Assembly: GCF_006516955.1 (NCBI RefSeq)
Contig: NZ_VHLG01000011.1
Span: forward strand, 1-64,000
Direction of reading: 5' to 3'
DNA from: Martelella alba
GTDB taxonomy: Bacteria > Pseudomonadota > Alphaproteobacteria > Rhizobiales > Rhizobiaceae
DNA length: 64,000 bases
How positions within the stretch are numbered: position 1 is the stretch's first letter; each line of letters begins with the position of its first letter. Made by a program: the position numbers and the translations under genes. Below, piece by piece: positions 7,795 through 16,144 of the stretch. A model generated the notes under the pieces. It did no database searches, was not told the origin of the DNA, and saw only the letters and a list, made by a program, of their open reading frames with translations.

Positions 7795-9396
7795 CTATTC
7801 TTTCGAAACGCCCCAATATTCGTTGAGCGGCGGTGCCGAATTGATCACCAGACCGTCGACATTCGAACGCGCGAAGATGATCAGCTTCGGCGAGAAGAGG
7901 TAGGCGGCGGGCACATCGGCAACCAGCTTTTCCTGGATCTCGCCATAGAGTGCCTTGCGGGCATCCATGTCGGGCTCCTGCTGCGCCTTCAGGATCAGCG
8001 CATCAAGCTCGGCATTTTCAGGCATACGGAAGGTCATCGCCGAGTTCTTGAGGCTCGACAGATAGCCGATCGTGATGTGGGCATCGGGGTCATTATACCA
8101 GGGCTGACGGCCGTCCAGCGCAATATCCCAGTCACCGGCGACATGCAGCGCGCGGTAGGAGGGGAATTCGGTCTGGGCGATCTCAGCTTCAATGCCAACA
8201 GCGGCGAGATTGGCCTGAACGAAGGTCGCGACATCCCCCCAGAGCGAACCCTGGAACGAATAGAGCTTCAGCTTCAGCGGCTTGTCGGGACCGTAACCGG
8301 CCTCAGCAAGAAGCTTCTTGGCTTCTTCCGGATCATATTTCGGCGCCAGATCCTTGATCTTCGGATCGAAGGCCCAGCTGTTGCTGGTCAGCGGACCATA
8401 AACGCGGTCAGCCGTTCCATCAAACACGCCGGAGAGCAGGCCGTCATAATCGATCGCATGGGCGATGGCTTCGCGAACCTTGATATCGGCAACCGGCGAA
8501 TCCGTCTTGGAATTGTTGAATTCGAGCTGACGGATGATCTGCGAGGGCTTCTCGATGATCTTGATGTCCGCATTGTCAGCAAAGGCCTTCATTTCTTCGG
8601 ACGGAACGGCCGAGAGCTGGCTCTGCTGCTGGATGATGTCGACGCCGCCATTTTCAAGCTCGAGACGACGGGTCGAGGCCTCGGGAATGATGCGGTAGAT
8701 GATGCGCTTCAGCTTGGGCGCGCCGCGGAAATAATCCGGATTGGCGTCCAGCACGATGCGGGTATCCGGCTCATAGGCACGGAATGCGAAGGGACCGGTA
8801 CCAACCGGATGATTGGCGAAATCATCGCCGTATTTTTCAACAGCCGTCGGCGAGACAATGGCCGACTGGGGCTGCGCCAGGATCGACATGAAGGCCGGGT
8901 AAGGCGCATTCAGGTGAATGACAACCTCATCATCCTTGGGCGTATCAATGCTGTCGATCATGCCGAGCGTTGCTGCGACATAGGGGTTCAGTTCCTTGGT
9001 GCGCTCCAGCGAGAACTTCACGGCCTCAGCGTTGAACGGCGTACCGTCCTGGAACGTGACACCATCGCGCAGATCGAAGGTGAAGGTCTTGCCGTCGTCG
9101 GAAATCGACCAGTCTTCGGCAAGCCGGCCTTCAAGCTCGGAAAAATCCGGAGCCTTCCAGGCAACCAGCGTGTCGAACACGTTGAGGATGACTTCACTGC
9201 CGACAGGCTCGGCCTTGTTGGCGCCGGGTTCAAGACCGGCAGGATCGGAAGGAACAGCGACGACCAGCGTTTCGCTTTCCTGGGCGGTTGCAGTGGTTGC
9301 AAAGGTGGCGACAACACCGGCCGGCGCGAGCGTGGCAAAGCCCATGGCCAATGCAGCACCTGACATCGCTCCGAACATCTTGCGGGTCAGGTTCAT
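7795..9396 (-). CDS. Periplasmic ABC substrate-binding protein, DppA/GsiB type (SBP_bac_5)
   Basis: A 533-residue protein with a Sec signal peptide (basic MNLTRK, hydrophobic stretch, cleavage near ATTATAQES). The family-5 binding-protein fold follows (DDGKTFTFDLRDGVTFQDGTPF). It captures a peptide-like or glutathione-like ligand for the importer encoded beside it. AGAGGAG lies seven bases upstream of the ATG. It is the second gene of the minus-strand operon, after the sulfurtransferase. Family membership does not reveal the ligand. Confidence 0.93.
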   Translation of the reverse strand: MNLTRKMFGAMSGAALAMGFATLAPAGVVATFATTATAQESETLVVAVPSDPAGLEPGANKAEPVGSEVILNVFDTLVAWKAPDFSELEGRLAEDWSISDDGKTFTFDLRDGVTFQDGTPFNAEAVKFSLERTKELNPYVAATLGMIDSIDTPKDDEVVIHLNAPYPAFMSILAQPQSAIVSPTAVEKYGDDFANHPVGTGPFAFRAYEPDTRIVLDANPDYFRGAPKLKRIIYRIIPEASTRRLELENGGVDIIQQQSQLSAVPSEEMKAFADNADIKIIEKPSQIIRQLEFNNSKTDSPVADIKVREAIAHAIDYDGLLSGVFDGTADRVYGPLTSNSWAFDPKIKDLAPKYDPEEAKKLLAEAGYGPDKPLKLKLYSFQGSLWGDVATFVQANLAAVGIEAEIAQTEFPSYRALHVAGDWDIALDGRQPWYNDPDAHITIGYLSSLKNSAMTFRMPENAELDALILKAQQEPDMDARKALYGEIQEKLVADVPAAYLFSPKLIIFARSNVDGLVINSAPPLNEYWGVSKE

Positions 9397-9581
9397 TCTG
9401 AACTCCTCTGTTTGTTATGACGGTCCGGTTCTCCGAACCTGACTTATTTGAATACTGGTGATATATCTTTTGCAATATCTATTTTCGATTTTTCATTGCT
9501 CTCATATTTTTATTAGAGCCAATTTTTAAAAATCGAATGATATTTGTGCATCTGCACATCACCCTGCACAGAATCCATGCA
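9397..9581. promoter_or_regulatory. AT-rich intergenic region with several inverted repeats
   Basis: It separates the sulfurtransferase and binding-protein genes. It contains a perfect 14-bp inverted repeat TGTGCATCTGCACA (9545-9558), a long-range repeat TCGATTTTT/AAAAATCGA (9485-9493 and 9528-9536), and a small hairpin CCGGTTCTCCGAACC in the binding-protein leader. An internal promoter for the transporter genes is plausible (TTGCAA and TATTCA-like elements on the minus strand), but the spacing is poor. Confidence 0.45.
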
Positions 9582-10445
9582 TCAAGGATGCGGCCCACGC
9601 TTCACCGGCCGGTTAGGGTCGCCAATCCACTGCGACCAGGAGCCCGGATACATCGCCGCCTCAATCCCCACCGCCGCCAGGGCCAGCACCTCATGCGCCG
9701 CAGACATGCCCGCACCGCAATAGACACCAACCGGCTTTTTACCGTCGACACCCAGCCCCGAAAACAGCTCCCGCAGCGTCACACTATCGGTGAACGGGCC
9801 CGGGTCCGTCAGCGTGTCGAGTGTCGGCGCGCTGATTGCGCCGGGAATATGTCCACGCTTCGGATCACCGCCCTCAACGGCACCACCTATATAATTAGGG
9901 CGGATTCGCGCATCGAGTAGGACCCCGCTTTGCGCCAGTGCCAAAGCCTCATCGGCCGAGAACGTCCGCATCTGCCCGGCCGTCAGGACAATATCCGTCT
10001 CCGCCTTTGTTTCCGGGGCATTCACCACCGAAAGGCCGGCGGTGAGCCAGGCCGGCAAACCGCCATCAAGCACGCGGACATCCTTGAAGCCCGCCCATTT
10101 CAGCACCCACCAGGCACGCGCTGCCGTCATGGCACGATCCGCATCATAAACGACGATGCAGCGATCCTGCGTCAGCCCCCAGCGCCGGGCCGCGTCCTGG
10201 AGACTGGCGATGGAAGGCAGCGGGCGATTGCCCTTCTCTTCGCTTCCCGGCGCCTGAAAATCCGTATAGGCCTCGGCCTCGACCGCACCAGGCACATAGA
10301 TGCCATTGCGCGAATCGACCCCGGTATAAGGATTGACCGACTGAACGGCGATGATGTGCGGCGGCGCATCACCACGGATCATCGCATCGAGCTCCTGCGC
10401 AGTCAGCAGAGCCTTCCGCCGGGTTTCCATATCAGTTTTAAACAT
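9582..10445 (-). CDS. 3-mercaptopyruvate/thiosulfate sulfurtransferase (two-domain rhodanese)
   Basis: A 287-residue tandem rhodanese. The N-terminal inactive domain spans about 12-145, the catalytic domain about 155-280. Active-site Cys243 sits in the loop CGAGMSA. That loop resembles mercaptopyruvate sulfurtransferases (CG-S/A-G) more than thiosulfate rhodaneses (CRKG). It would move sulfur from 3-mercaptopyruvate or another sulfane donor to a thiol acceptor or cyanide. The start at 10445 follows AGGAG; upstream in-frame methionines lie in the promoter region. It is the first gene of the minus arm, next to a C-S lyase on the plus arm, which suggests sulfur-compound metabolism. Confidence 0.88.
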   Translation of the reverse strand: MFKTDMETRRKALLTAQELDAMIRGDAPPHIIAVQSVNPYTGVDSRNGIYVPGAVEAEAYTDFQAPGSEEKGNRPLPSIASLQDAARRWGLTQDRCIVVYDADRAMTAARAWWVLKWAGFKDVRVLDGGLPAWLTAGLSVVNAPETKAETDIVLTAGQMRTFSADEALALAQSGVLLDARIRPNYIGGAVEGGDPKRGHIPGAISAPTLDTLTDPGPFTDSVTLRELFSGLGVDGKKPVGVYCGAGMSAAHEVLALAAVGIEAAMYPGSWSQWIGDPNRPVKRGPHP

Positions 10446-10494
10446 CGCAGCGCTCCTAATTCGTATCCCAGATATATCACGAGAAACTTTGTGT

Positions 10495-10523
10495 TTGACA
10501 GATTGAATGCAATACGGTGTAAA
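10495..10523 (+). promoter_or_regulatory. Sigma-70 promoter of the plus-strand catabolic operon
   Basis: TTGACA (10495-10500), exactly 17 bp, then TGTAAA (10518-10523). The -35 is perfect. It lies about 55 bp upstream of the ATPase start at 10577. The same 131-bp region must also drive the sulfurtransferase gene on the minus strand. Confidence 0.75.
10502..10513. promoter_or_regulatory. Candidate GntR (FCD-type) operator
   Basis: The inverted repeat ATTG-AATG-CAAT lies inside the -35/-10 spacer. It resembles the ATTGTATACAAT-like sites of FadR/FCD-subfamily GntR repressors. The operon's last gene encodes such a regulator (17308-18030). Occupancy would block RNA polymerase directly. Confidence 0.55.
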
Positions 10524-10576
10524 TTGAGGCAAGGAAAAACGATCTTCCGGTCCCCTCTTTCGTGGAAATTGCTTTC

Positions 10577-12370
10577 ATGTCCGTTCTCTCGATCAACAAT
10601 CTGACCACCGCCTTTGCTACGGCTCAAGGCTGGCGCAGCGTCGTCGACGGCATCAGCTTCGATGTCGATGCAGGCGAGACGGTGGCGGTGGTCGGCGAAT
10701 CGGGTTCCGGCAAGAGTGTCACCGCTTTGTCGGTGATGGGGCTTCTGCCCAGGGCGAAATCGCGCGTTACCGGCGAAATCAATTTTCGCGGCCGCAACCT
10801 CGTCTCTCTTTCAGAAGAAGAGATGCAGGAAGTACGCGGCAATGAGATCGCGATGATCTTTCAGGAGCCGATGACGTCGCTGAACCCGGTCATGACTGTC
10901 GGCCGTCAGATCGCCGAGCCGCTGATGCGCCATCGCAGCCTGCCGCAGCGTCAGGCGATGAAGGAAGCGATTCGGCTGATGGACCGGGTGCGCATTCCTG
11001 CCGCGGCTAAGCGGGCCTATGAGTATCCACATGAAATGTCCGGCGGCATGCTGCAGCGTGTGATGATCGCCACTGCGCTTGCCTGCGCACCGAAGCTTCT
11101 GATCGCCGATGAGCCGACCACGGCACTTGACGTCACCATCCAGGCGCAGATCCTTGAACTGATCAAGGAATTGCAGTCAGAAGACCATATGGCGGTGATG
11201 TTCATCACCCACGACATGGGCGTCGTCGCCGAAGTCGCCGACCGGACCGTGGTGATGTTCCGCTCGAAGATGATGGAAGCCGGTGCCACCGAAGATGTCT
11301 TTGCCCGGCCCGAGACCGACTATACCCGCGAGCTTCTGGCCGCAGCACCAAGACTTGGTGATCTCGGCGACAGCCCGCTGCCCCGTCCCTATCCCGGACG
11401 CGACGGTGTTCTGGCCGCAGCCGTCGACACGGTTGATCATGGCGCTGGCCCGCTGCTGGAGGTGAAGAACCTCTCGACCCGGTTTGACATCAAGAAGGGC
11501 GTTCTCGGCCGGGTTCATGCGCGTGTCCATGCGGTGGAAAACGTCTCATTCTCGGTTCAGAAGGGCGAAACGCTGGCAGTTGTCGGCGAATCCGGCTGTG
11601 GCAAATCGACCACCGGCCGCTCGATCCTGCAACTGGTCAAACCCGTCGCCGGGACGGTGATGCTGGACGGCCATGATGTCGGCAAGATGAAGCGGCGTGA
11701 ACTTCTGCGGCTCCGCCAGTCGATGCAGATGATCTTTCAGGATCCCTTCTCCAGCCTCAATCCCCGCATGCGCATCGGCGAGGCGATCGCCGAGCCGATG
11801 CTCGCCCATGGCATTGCCACACCGGCCGAAGCGCGCGACAGGGTTGCCACACTTCTCGAACAGGTCGGCCTTGCCGCGGACATGGCCAGCCGCTGGCCCC
11901 ACGAATTCTCCGGCGGCCAGCGCCAACGCATCGCGATTGCCCGTGCGCTTGGCCTCAACCCCAAGCTGATCGTCGCCGATGAAAGCGTGTCCGCTCTCGA
12001 TGTGACCATCAAGGCGCAGGTCATCAACCTGATGATGAAACTGCAGCAGGACCTCGGGCTTGCCTATGTCTTCATCAGCCATGACATGGCCGTGGTCGAG
12101 CGCATCAGCCACCGGGTTGCCGTCATGCTGCTGGGCGAGATCGTCGAAATCGGTCCACGCGCCGAAATTTTTGCCAATCCCAGCCACCCCTATACCAGAC
12201 GGCTGCTTTCAGCCGTGCCGGAACCCGACCCTGCCCGCCGGCTCATGCGCCGCCACGTGCCGCTGCAGGAGCTGAAAAGTCCGATCTTCCCTGCAAGCTA
12301 TGCCCCGCCGCAGCGTGTTTACGATGCCGTTGGGCCCGATCATTTCGTCATGCGCGAGGCTGAGGCTTGA
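10577..12370 (+). CDS. Fused double ABC ATPase (DppD-DppF / GsiA type)
   Basis: A 597-residue protein with two complete ATP-binding cassettes. Cassette 1 has Walker A GESGSGKS (40-47), signature SGGMLQR (155-161) and Walker B LLIADE. Cassette 2 has GESGCGKS (337-344), signature SGGQRQR (445-451) and LIVADE followed by Ser instead of the usual Pro. Single-chain fusions of this kind occur in GsiA-type (glutathione) importers. It should energise the permeases encoded at 5757-7611 on the other strand. ATG at 10577 is chosen; a GTG five codons upstream is possible. Confidence 0.92.
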   Translation: MSVLSINNLTTAFATAQGWRSVVDGISFDVDAGETVAVVGESGSGKSVTALSVMGLLPRAKSRVTGEINFRGRNLVSLSEEEMQEVRGNEIAMIFQEPMTSLNPVMTVGRQIAEPLMRHRSLPQRQAMKEAIRLMDRVRIPAAAKRAYEYPHEMSGGMLQRVMIATALACAPKLLIADEPTTALDVTIQAQILELIKELQSEDHMAVMFITHDMGVVAEVADRTVVMFRSKMMEAGATEDVFARPETDYTRELLAAAPRLGDLGDSPLPRPYPGRDGVLAAAVDTVDHGAGPLLEVKNLSTRFDIKKGVLGRVHARVHAVENVSFSVQKGETLAVVGESGCGKSTTGRSILQLVKPVAGTVMLDGHDVGKMKRRELLRLRQSMQMIFQDPFSSLNPRMRIGEAIAEPMLAHGIATPAEARDRVATLLEQVGLAADMASRWPHEFSGGQRQRIAIARALGLNPKLIVADESVSALDVTIKAQVINLMMKLQQDLGLAYVFISHDMAVVERISHRVAVMLLGEIVEIGPRAEIFANPSHPYTRRLLSAVPEPDPARRLMRRHVPLQELKSPIFPASYAPPQRVYDAVGPDHFVMREAEA

Positions 12371-12398
12371 AGCCGCCCGCGAAGAGCAAAGACAGACC

Positions 12399-13064
12399 AT
12401 GGCCCGTATCCTCGTTTTGAACCCCAACAGTTCCCGCAAGGTCACTGCATCGATTGCGCTCTGCCTGCGCGACCTTGCCGCGACCACGCATCACCGCATC
12501 GATTGCGACCAGTTGCCGGAAGCGCCGCTCGGCATTGAAAGCGATGCCGATGTTGAAACTGTCGCCCCGATGGTGATGGAGCGCGCAAAGGCAACGGACG
12601 CCGATGCCCTGGTGATCTCCTGCTTTTCCGATCCGGGCGTCGAGGCCGTGCGCAAGGCCGTCACCCATATTCCGGTGATCGGCATTGCCGAGGCCGGCTA
12701 CTATGCCAGCCTCCAGCTCGGCCGCCGCTTCGGCGTCGTCTCGCTTGGCCCGGCATCGATTGCCCGCCATGCGCGCCGCATTGACGAGCTTGGCATCACG
12801 CCGCGTCTTGCCGGAGACCGTTCGGCCTCGCTGACGGTGGAAGAATCCGGCGATGACGGGCTTGCGCGCGACAAGGTCATTCAGACCGGCAGGCTTCTGG
12901 CGCAGGAAGACAGCGCCGATGTCATCATTCTGGGCTGCGCCGGCATGGGCATGCAGCGTCCCTTCCTTCAGGCCGCGATCGGCCTGCCGGTGGTTGATCC
13001 CGTTCAGGCCGGCGTCGCCGCCGCCATCTCCGCATTGAATCTCGAATATATCGTAAAGGCATAA
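12399..13064 (+). CDS. Asp/Glu/hydantoin racemase family protein
   Basis: A 221-residue cofactor-independent racemase. The family's two catalytic cysteines are present as Cys75 (VISCFSDPG) and Cys180 (ILGCAGMG), placed to take and give the alpha proton from opposite faces. The N-terminus ARILVLNPNSS is typical of HyuE-like hydantoin and allantoin racemases. The start is placed after the ATPase stop, before the conserved MARILVLNPN. It lies five bases before a cyclic amidohydrolase gene, the usual partner of hydantoin racemases, so a cyclic ureide or thio-analogue is a reasonable substrate. Confidence 0.88.
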   Translation: MARILVLNPNSSRKVTASIALCLRDLAATTHHRIDCDQLPEAPLGIESDADVETVAPMVMERAKATDADALVISCFSDPGVEAVRKAVTHIPVIGIAEAGYYASLQLGRRFGVVSLGPASIARHARRIDELGITPRLAGDRSASLTVEESGDDGLARDKVIQTGRLLAQEDSADVIILGCAGMGMQRPFLQAAIGLPVVDPVQAGVAAAISALNLEYIVKA

Positions 13065-13069
13065 AAGCA

Positions 13070-14437
13070 ATGGATCTCTTACTGCGCGGAACCATCATCA
13101 CCCCGCTCGCCGCGCTTGCCGGCGGCTGGGTTGCCGTCAAGGACGGCAAGATTGCCGCCATCGGAGACGCGAGCGAAACGCCGCCGTCGGCAACCAGAAC
13201 CGTTGATTACGGCGACAAGCTGATCCTGCCCGGCGTGATTGACGGGCAGACCCATGCCACCAGCGCCAAGGGGCTCGAAGGCATTGCCGACACCACCCGC
13301 TCGGCCGTCGCCGGTGGCATCACCACGCTGGTCGACATGCCCTTTGACAGCCCGGAGCCGCTGGACCGCCCGGAACGCCTGACGGCCAAGGTTGAAGCCA
13401 TTTCCGCGCATTCCTATGCCGATATGGCCCTTTATGCGACCGTCACCAAACATACCGGCGTCGCGCATATCGATGCGCTGATCGAAGGCGGCGTTGCCGC
13501 GTTCAAGATTTCCTCCTTTGAAAGCTCACCGACCCGTTTCCCGCGCATTGGTGCCGATCTGATGCTCGACATCATGGAGAAGCTTTCCGACACCAACATT
13601 CCGCTCGGACTTCACAATGAAGACCAGGAGATCGTTCTGGAGCGCATCGCCCGCGCCCGCGCTGCCGGCGAAAACGGCATCAATGCCCATTCCACCGCGC
13701 GCCCCCCGGCTGCAGAACTTGCGGCAACGGCACAGTTTTTGGCCCTTGCCCAGGCGACCGGCGCCCATGCCCATCCGGTTCATCTGACCAGCGGTTCCGG
13801 CTTTGATATGGTCGAAGCCTTTGCCGAAATGGGCGTGCGCGCCACCGGCGAGACCTGCGTTCACTATCTCTGGTTCGATGCCGGTCGTGACGGCCTGCGC
13901 CTCGGCCCCCGCATGAAGGTCAATCCGCCGATCCGCCCCGGCGAGGTCGATAATCTCTGGGATGCCATTGTTGATGGCAAGGTCGCCTTCACCTCTTCGG
14001 ATCATTCCAGCTGGCCAATTGATGGCAAGCTGACAGAATCGATTTTCGATGCCGGAGCCGGTGTTCCGGGTCTCGAGACGCTGCTGCCCGCCTTTTTCAC
14101 GGCAGCCGAAGCGCGCGGCCTCGATGCGGCGATGCTGGCCGCCGATCAGCTGTCAGAGCGCCCGGCCGTCTTCTTCGGCCTGTCGGATCGCAAGGGTGCG
14201 ATCCGCGTCGGCATGGATGCCGATTTTGCGGTACTGGAAGAAGGTGCCTTCACCTGGAATGAAGCGAAAGCCCATGACGGACTGACCTGGTCGCCCTTCC
14301 ACGGCGAGGTGTTCACCGTGCGTGTTGCCGCGACCTATCTGCGTGGCGATCTCGCATTCGACGGCAAAGACATCACCGGCAAGGCTGGCTCGGGGCGCTA
14401 TGTCGCCCGTGGCGCCGATTGCTGGTTCGGCAATTGA
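13070..14437 (+). CDS. Cyclic amidohydrolase (allantoinase/dihydropyrimidinase-like), variant metal site
   Basis: A 455-residue TIM-barrel amidohydrolase that should open a cyclic amide. Candidate metal ligands are a carboxylatable Lys146 (AAFKISSF), His182 (LGLHNED), His238 (HPVHLTS) and Asp311 (FTSSDHSSW). The usual first HxH motif after PGxIDxHxH reads PGVIDGQTH, so the first histidine is Gln60 and only His62 remains. Metal content or substrate may therefore differ from classical allantoinase or hydantoinase. It starts five bases after the racemase stop and ends ten bases before the aldolase gene. Confidence 0.88.
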   Translation: MDLLLRGTIITPLAALAGGWVAVKDGKIAAIGDASETPPSATRTVDYGDKLILPGVIDGQTHATSAKGLEGIADTTRSAVAGGITTLVDMPFDSPEPLDRPERLTAKVEAISAHSYADMALYATVTKHTGVAHIDALIEGGVAAFKISSFESSPTRFPRIGADLMLDIMEKLSDTNIPLGLHNEDQEIVLERIARARAAGENGINAHSTARPPAAELAATAQFLALAQATGAHAHPVHLTSGSGFDMVEAFAEMGVRATGETCVHYLWFDAGRDGLRLGPRMKVNPPIRPGEVDNLWDAIVDGKVAFTSSDHSSWPIDGKLTESIFDAGAGVPGLETLLPAFFTAAEARGLDAAMLAADQLSERPAVFFGLSDRKGAIRVGMDADFAVLEEGAFTWNEAKAHDGLTWSPFHGEVFTVRVAATYLRGDLAFDGKDITGKAGSGRYVARGADCWFGN

Positions 14438-14447
14438 GGAGAACAAG

Positions 14448-15374
14448 ATGAGCCTTCTGACTTCTGACGCAAAAGGCGTCTTCGTCATCTCGGTCACGCC
14501 GTTTCATGAGGATGGCCGGATCGATTTCGACAGTCTCGATCGCGTCACCGATTTCTATCTGGAAAAGGGCGTGACCGGCATCACCGTGCTTGGCATGATG
14601 GGTGAAGCGCCGAAGCTGACCCAGGCCGAAGCAAAAGAGGTTGTGGCCCGCGTGATCAAGCGCGCCGGCAAAACCCCGATTGTCGCCGGCGTTTCCGCCC
14701 CCGGCCTTGCCGCCATTTCCGAGCTTTCCAAGGCGGCGATGGATATGGGTGCGGCCGGCGTGATGATCGCACCGCCCGGCCGGCTGAAAACCGACGGCCA
14801 GATTGCCGGCTATTACCGTGAAGCCTGCGAAGCCGCAGGTGACGGTGTTCCGGTCGTTCTGCAGGATTTCCCTCTGTCGACCGGTGTTCAGATTGCACCG
14901 ACCGTGCTTGGCCAGATCATCGAGGAAAACAGTCAGGTCGTCATGCTCAAGCATGAGGACTGGCCGGGCCTGGCGAAGATCACCGCCCTGCGCAAGGCCG
15001 AGAGCGAAGGCCGTCGCCGGATCTCGATCCTTTGCGGCAATGGCGCGCTGTTTCTGCCGGAAGAGATGGGCCGCGGCGCCGATGGTGCCATGACCGGTTT
15101 CGGCTATCCGGAAATGATGGCCGAGGTGGTCGCACTGACGGGCAATGGAGACATGGACCGGGCGCAGGATATCTTCGATGCCTATCTGCCGCTGGTGCGT
15201 TACGAGCAACAGCCGGGCCTTGGCCTTTCCGTGCGCAAATATGTGCTTGCTAAACGCGGCGCGATTGCTTCTGCAGCACTGCGCAAGCCGGGCGCAGGCC
15301 TTACCCCAGCGGCTGTTGCCGAAGTCGAGCGCCTGATCGAACGCCAGACAAAAAGACTGAAGGAACTTGCCTGA
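14448..15374 (+). CDS. DapA/NAL-family lyase-like protein
   Basis: A 308-residue TIM barrel of the dihydrodipicolinate synthase/N-acetylneuraminate lyase superfamily. The Schiff-base lysine is Lys168 (VVMLKHEDWPG). The GTTGE loop reads GMMGE, and the catalytic tyrosine of DapA is replaced (VVLQDFPLSTG, Gln139). It is therefore unlikely to be lysine-pathway DapA; it more likely forms or cleaves a C-C bond next to a carbonyl in this catabolic route. TTGAGGAG precedes the ATG at 14448. Its TGA overlaps the ATG of the SDR gene. Confidence 0.87.
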   Translation: MSLLTSDAKGVFVISVTPFHEDGRIDFDSLDRVTDFYLEKGVTGITVLGMMGEAPKLTQAEAKEVVARVIKRAGKTPIVAGVSAPGLAAISELSKAAMDMGAAGVMIAPPGRLKTDGQIAGYYREACEAAGDGVPVVLQDFPLSTGVQIAPTVLGQIIEENSQVVMLKHEDWPGLAKITALRKAESEGRRRISILCGNGALFLPEEMGRGADGAMTGFGYPEMMAEVVALTGNGDMDRAQDIFDAYLPLVRYEQQPGLGLSVRKYVLAKRGAIASAALRKPGAGLTPAAVAEVERLIERQTKRLKELA

Positions 15375-16144
15375 TGGATTTCAAGCTCAAGGAAAAACGT
15401 GCCCTCGTTCTGGGTGCCAGCCGTGGCCTAGGTGCCGCATCAGCCATTCTTCTGGCCGAAGAAGGTGCGACCGTTGTCGCCGCCTCGCGCTCCGGCGCGC
15501 TGCCGCAAGGCCTCCCGGACGCCCTCAGGTCAAAGGTCACGGCCGTCACGCTCGATCTTGCCGACCCGGCTTCTGTTGCTGCCATGAAGGAAGAGCTGGC
15601 GAAGAACCCGGTTGATATTCTCGTCAACAATTGCGGCGGCCCGAAAGCGGGCCCGGCGCGCGGTCAGTCCGTGGCCGCATGGCAGGCCGCCTTCGCCGCC
15701 ATGGCAACGCCGGTTTTCGACCTGACCGATGCAGCCCTTGCGGCCATGACTGAAAAGGGCTGGGGCCGCGTCATCACCATCGGCTCGTCAGGCATTGAAG
15801 TGCCGATCCCGAGCCTGGCCCTTTCCAATGGCGTGCGCGGTGCGATGGCTGGCTGGTCGAAGACGCTTGCCGCAGAAGTTGCCGACAAGGGCATCACCGT
15901 CAACATGGTTCTGCCCGGCCGGATCGCCACTGACCGTGTCGCCGAACTTGATGCCGGCAAGGCCGAAAAGACCGGCAACTCGGTTGATGCCGTGCGTGCG
16001 GCATCGCGCGCCACCATTCCCGCCGCCCGCTATGGCCGCCCGGAAGAATTCGCAGCCGTCGTCACTTTCCTTGCTTCCGAGCAGGCAAGCTTCGTCACCG
16101 GCTCGATGATCCGTGTCGACGGCGGCATGATCCGGAGCATCTGA
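15374..16144 (+). CDS. SDR-family oxidoreductase, divergent active site
   Basis: A 256-residue Rossmann-fold protein with the nucleotide-binding motif GASRGLG (14-20) and the NNCGG motif (85-89). The catalytic serine is present in TIGSSG (~138-139). The classical YxxxK is replaced by SNGVR (~151-155), giving Ser and Arg. A divergent SDR group with LALSN-type sequences exists, so the gene is probably functional but mechanistically different, or the protein binds cofactor without normal reduction. It is translationally coupled to both neighbours (TGATG overlaps). Confidence 0.87.
   Translation: MDFKLKEKRALVLGASRGLGAASAILLAEEGATVVAASRSGALPQGLPDALRSKVTAVTLDLADPASVAAMKEELAKNPVDILVNNCGGPKAGPARGQSVAAWQAAFAAMATPVFDLTDAALAAMTEKGWGRVITIGSSGIEVPIPSLALSNGVRGAMAGWSKTLAAEVADKGITVNMVLPGRIATDRVAELDAGKAEKTGNSVDAVRAASRATIPAARYGRPEEFAAVVTFLASEQASFVTGSMIRVDGGMIRSI

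Noticed and set aside
7693-9363. A 556-codon open frame on the plus strand
   Set aside because: It lies opposite the signal-peptide-bearing binding-protein gene and has no recognisable domain; long antisense frames are expected in GC-rich coding DNA.
13070-14437. pyrC-type dihydroorotase or a plain allantoinase
   Set aside because: The first metal-binding His is Gln, and no pyrimidine or allantoin genes accompany it.
14448-15374. dapA for lysine biosynthesis
   Set aside because: The catalytic Tyr and the GTTGE loop are changed and the gene is inside a catabolic operon.
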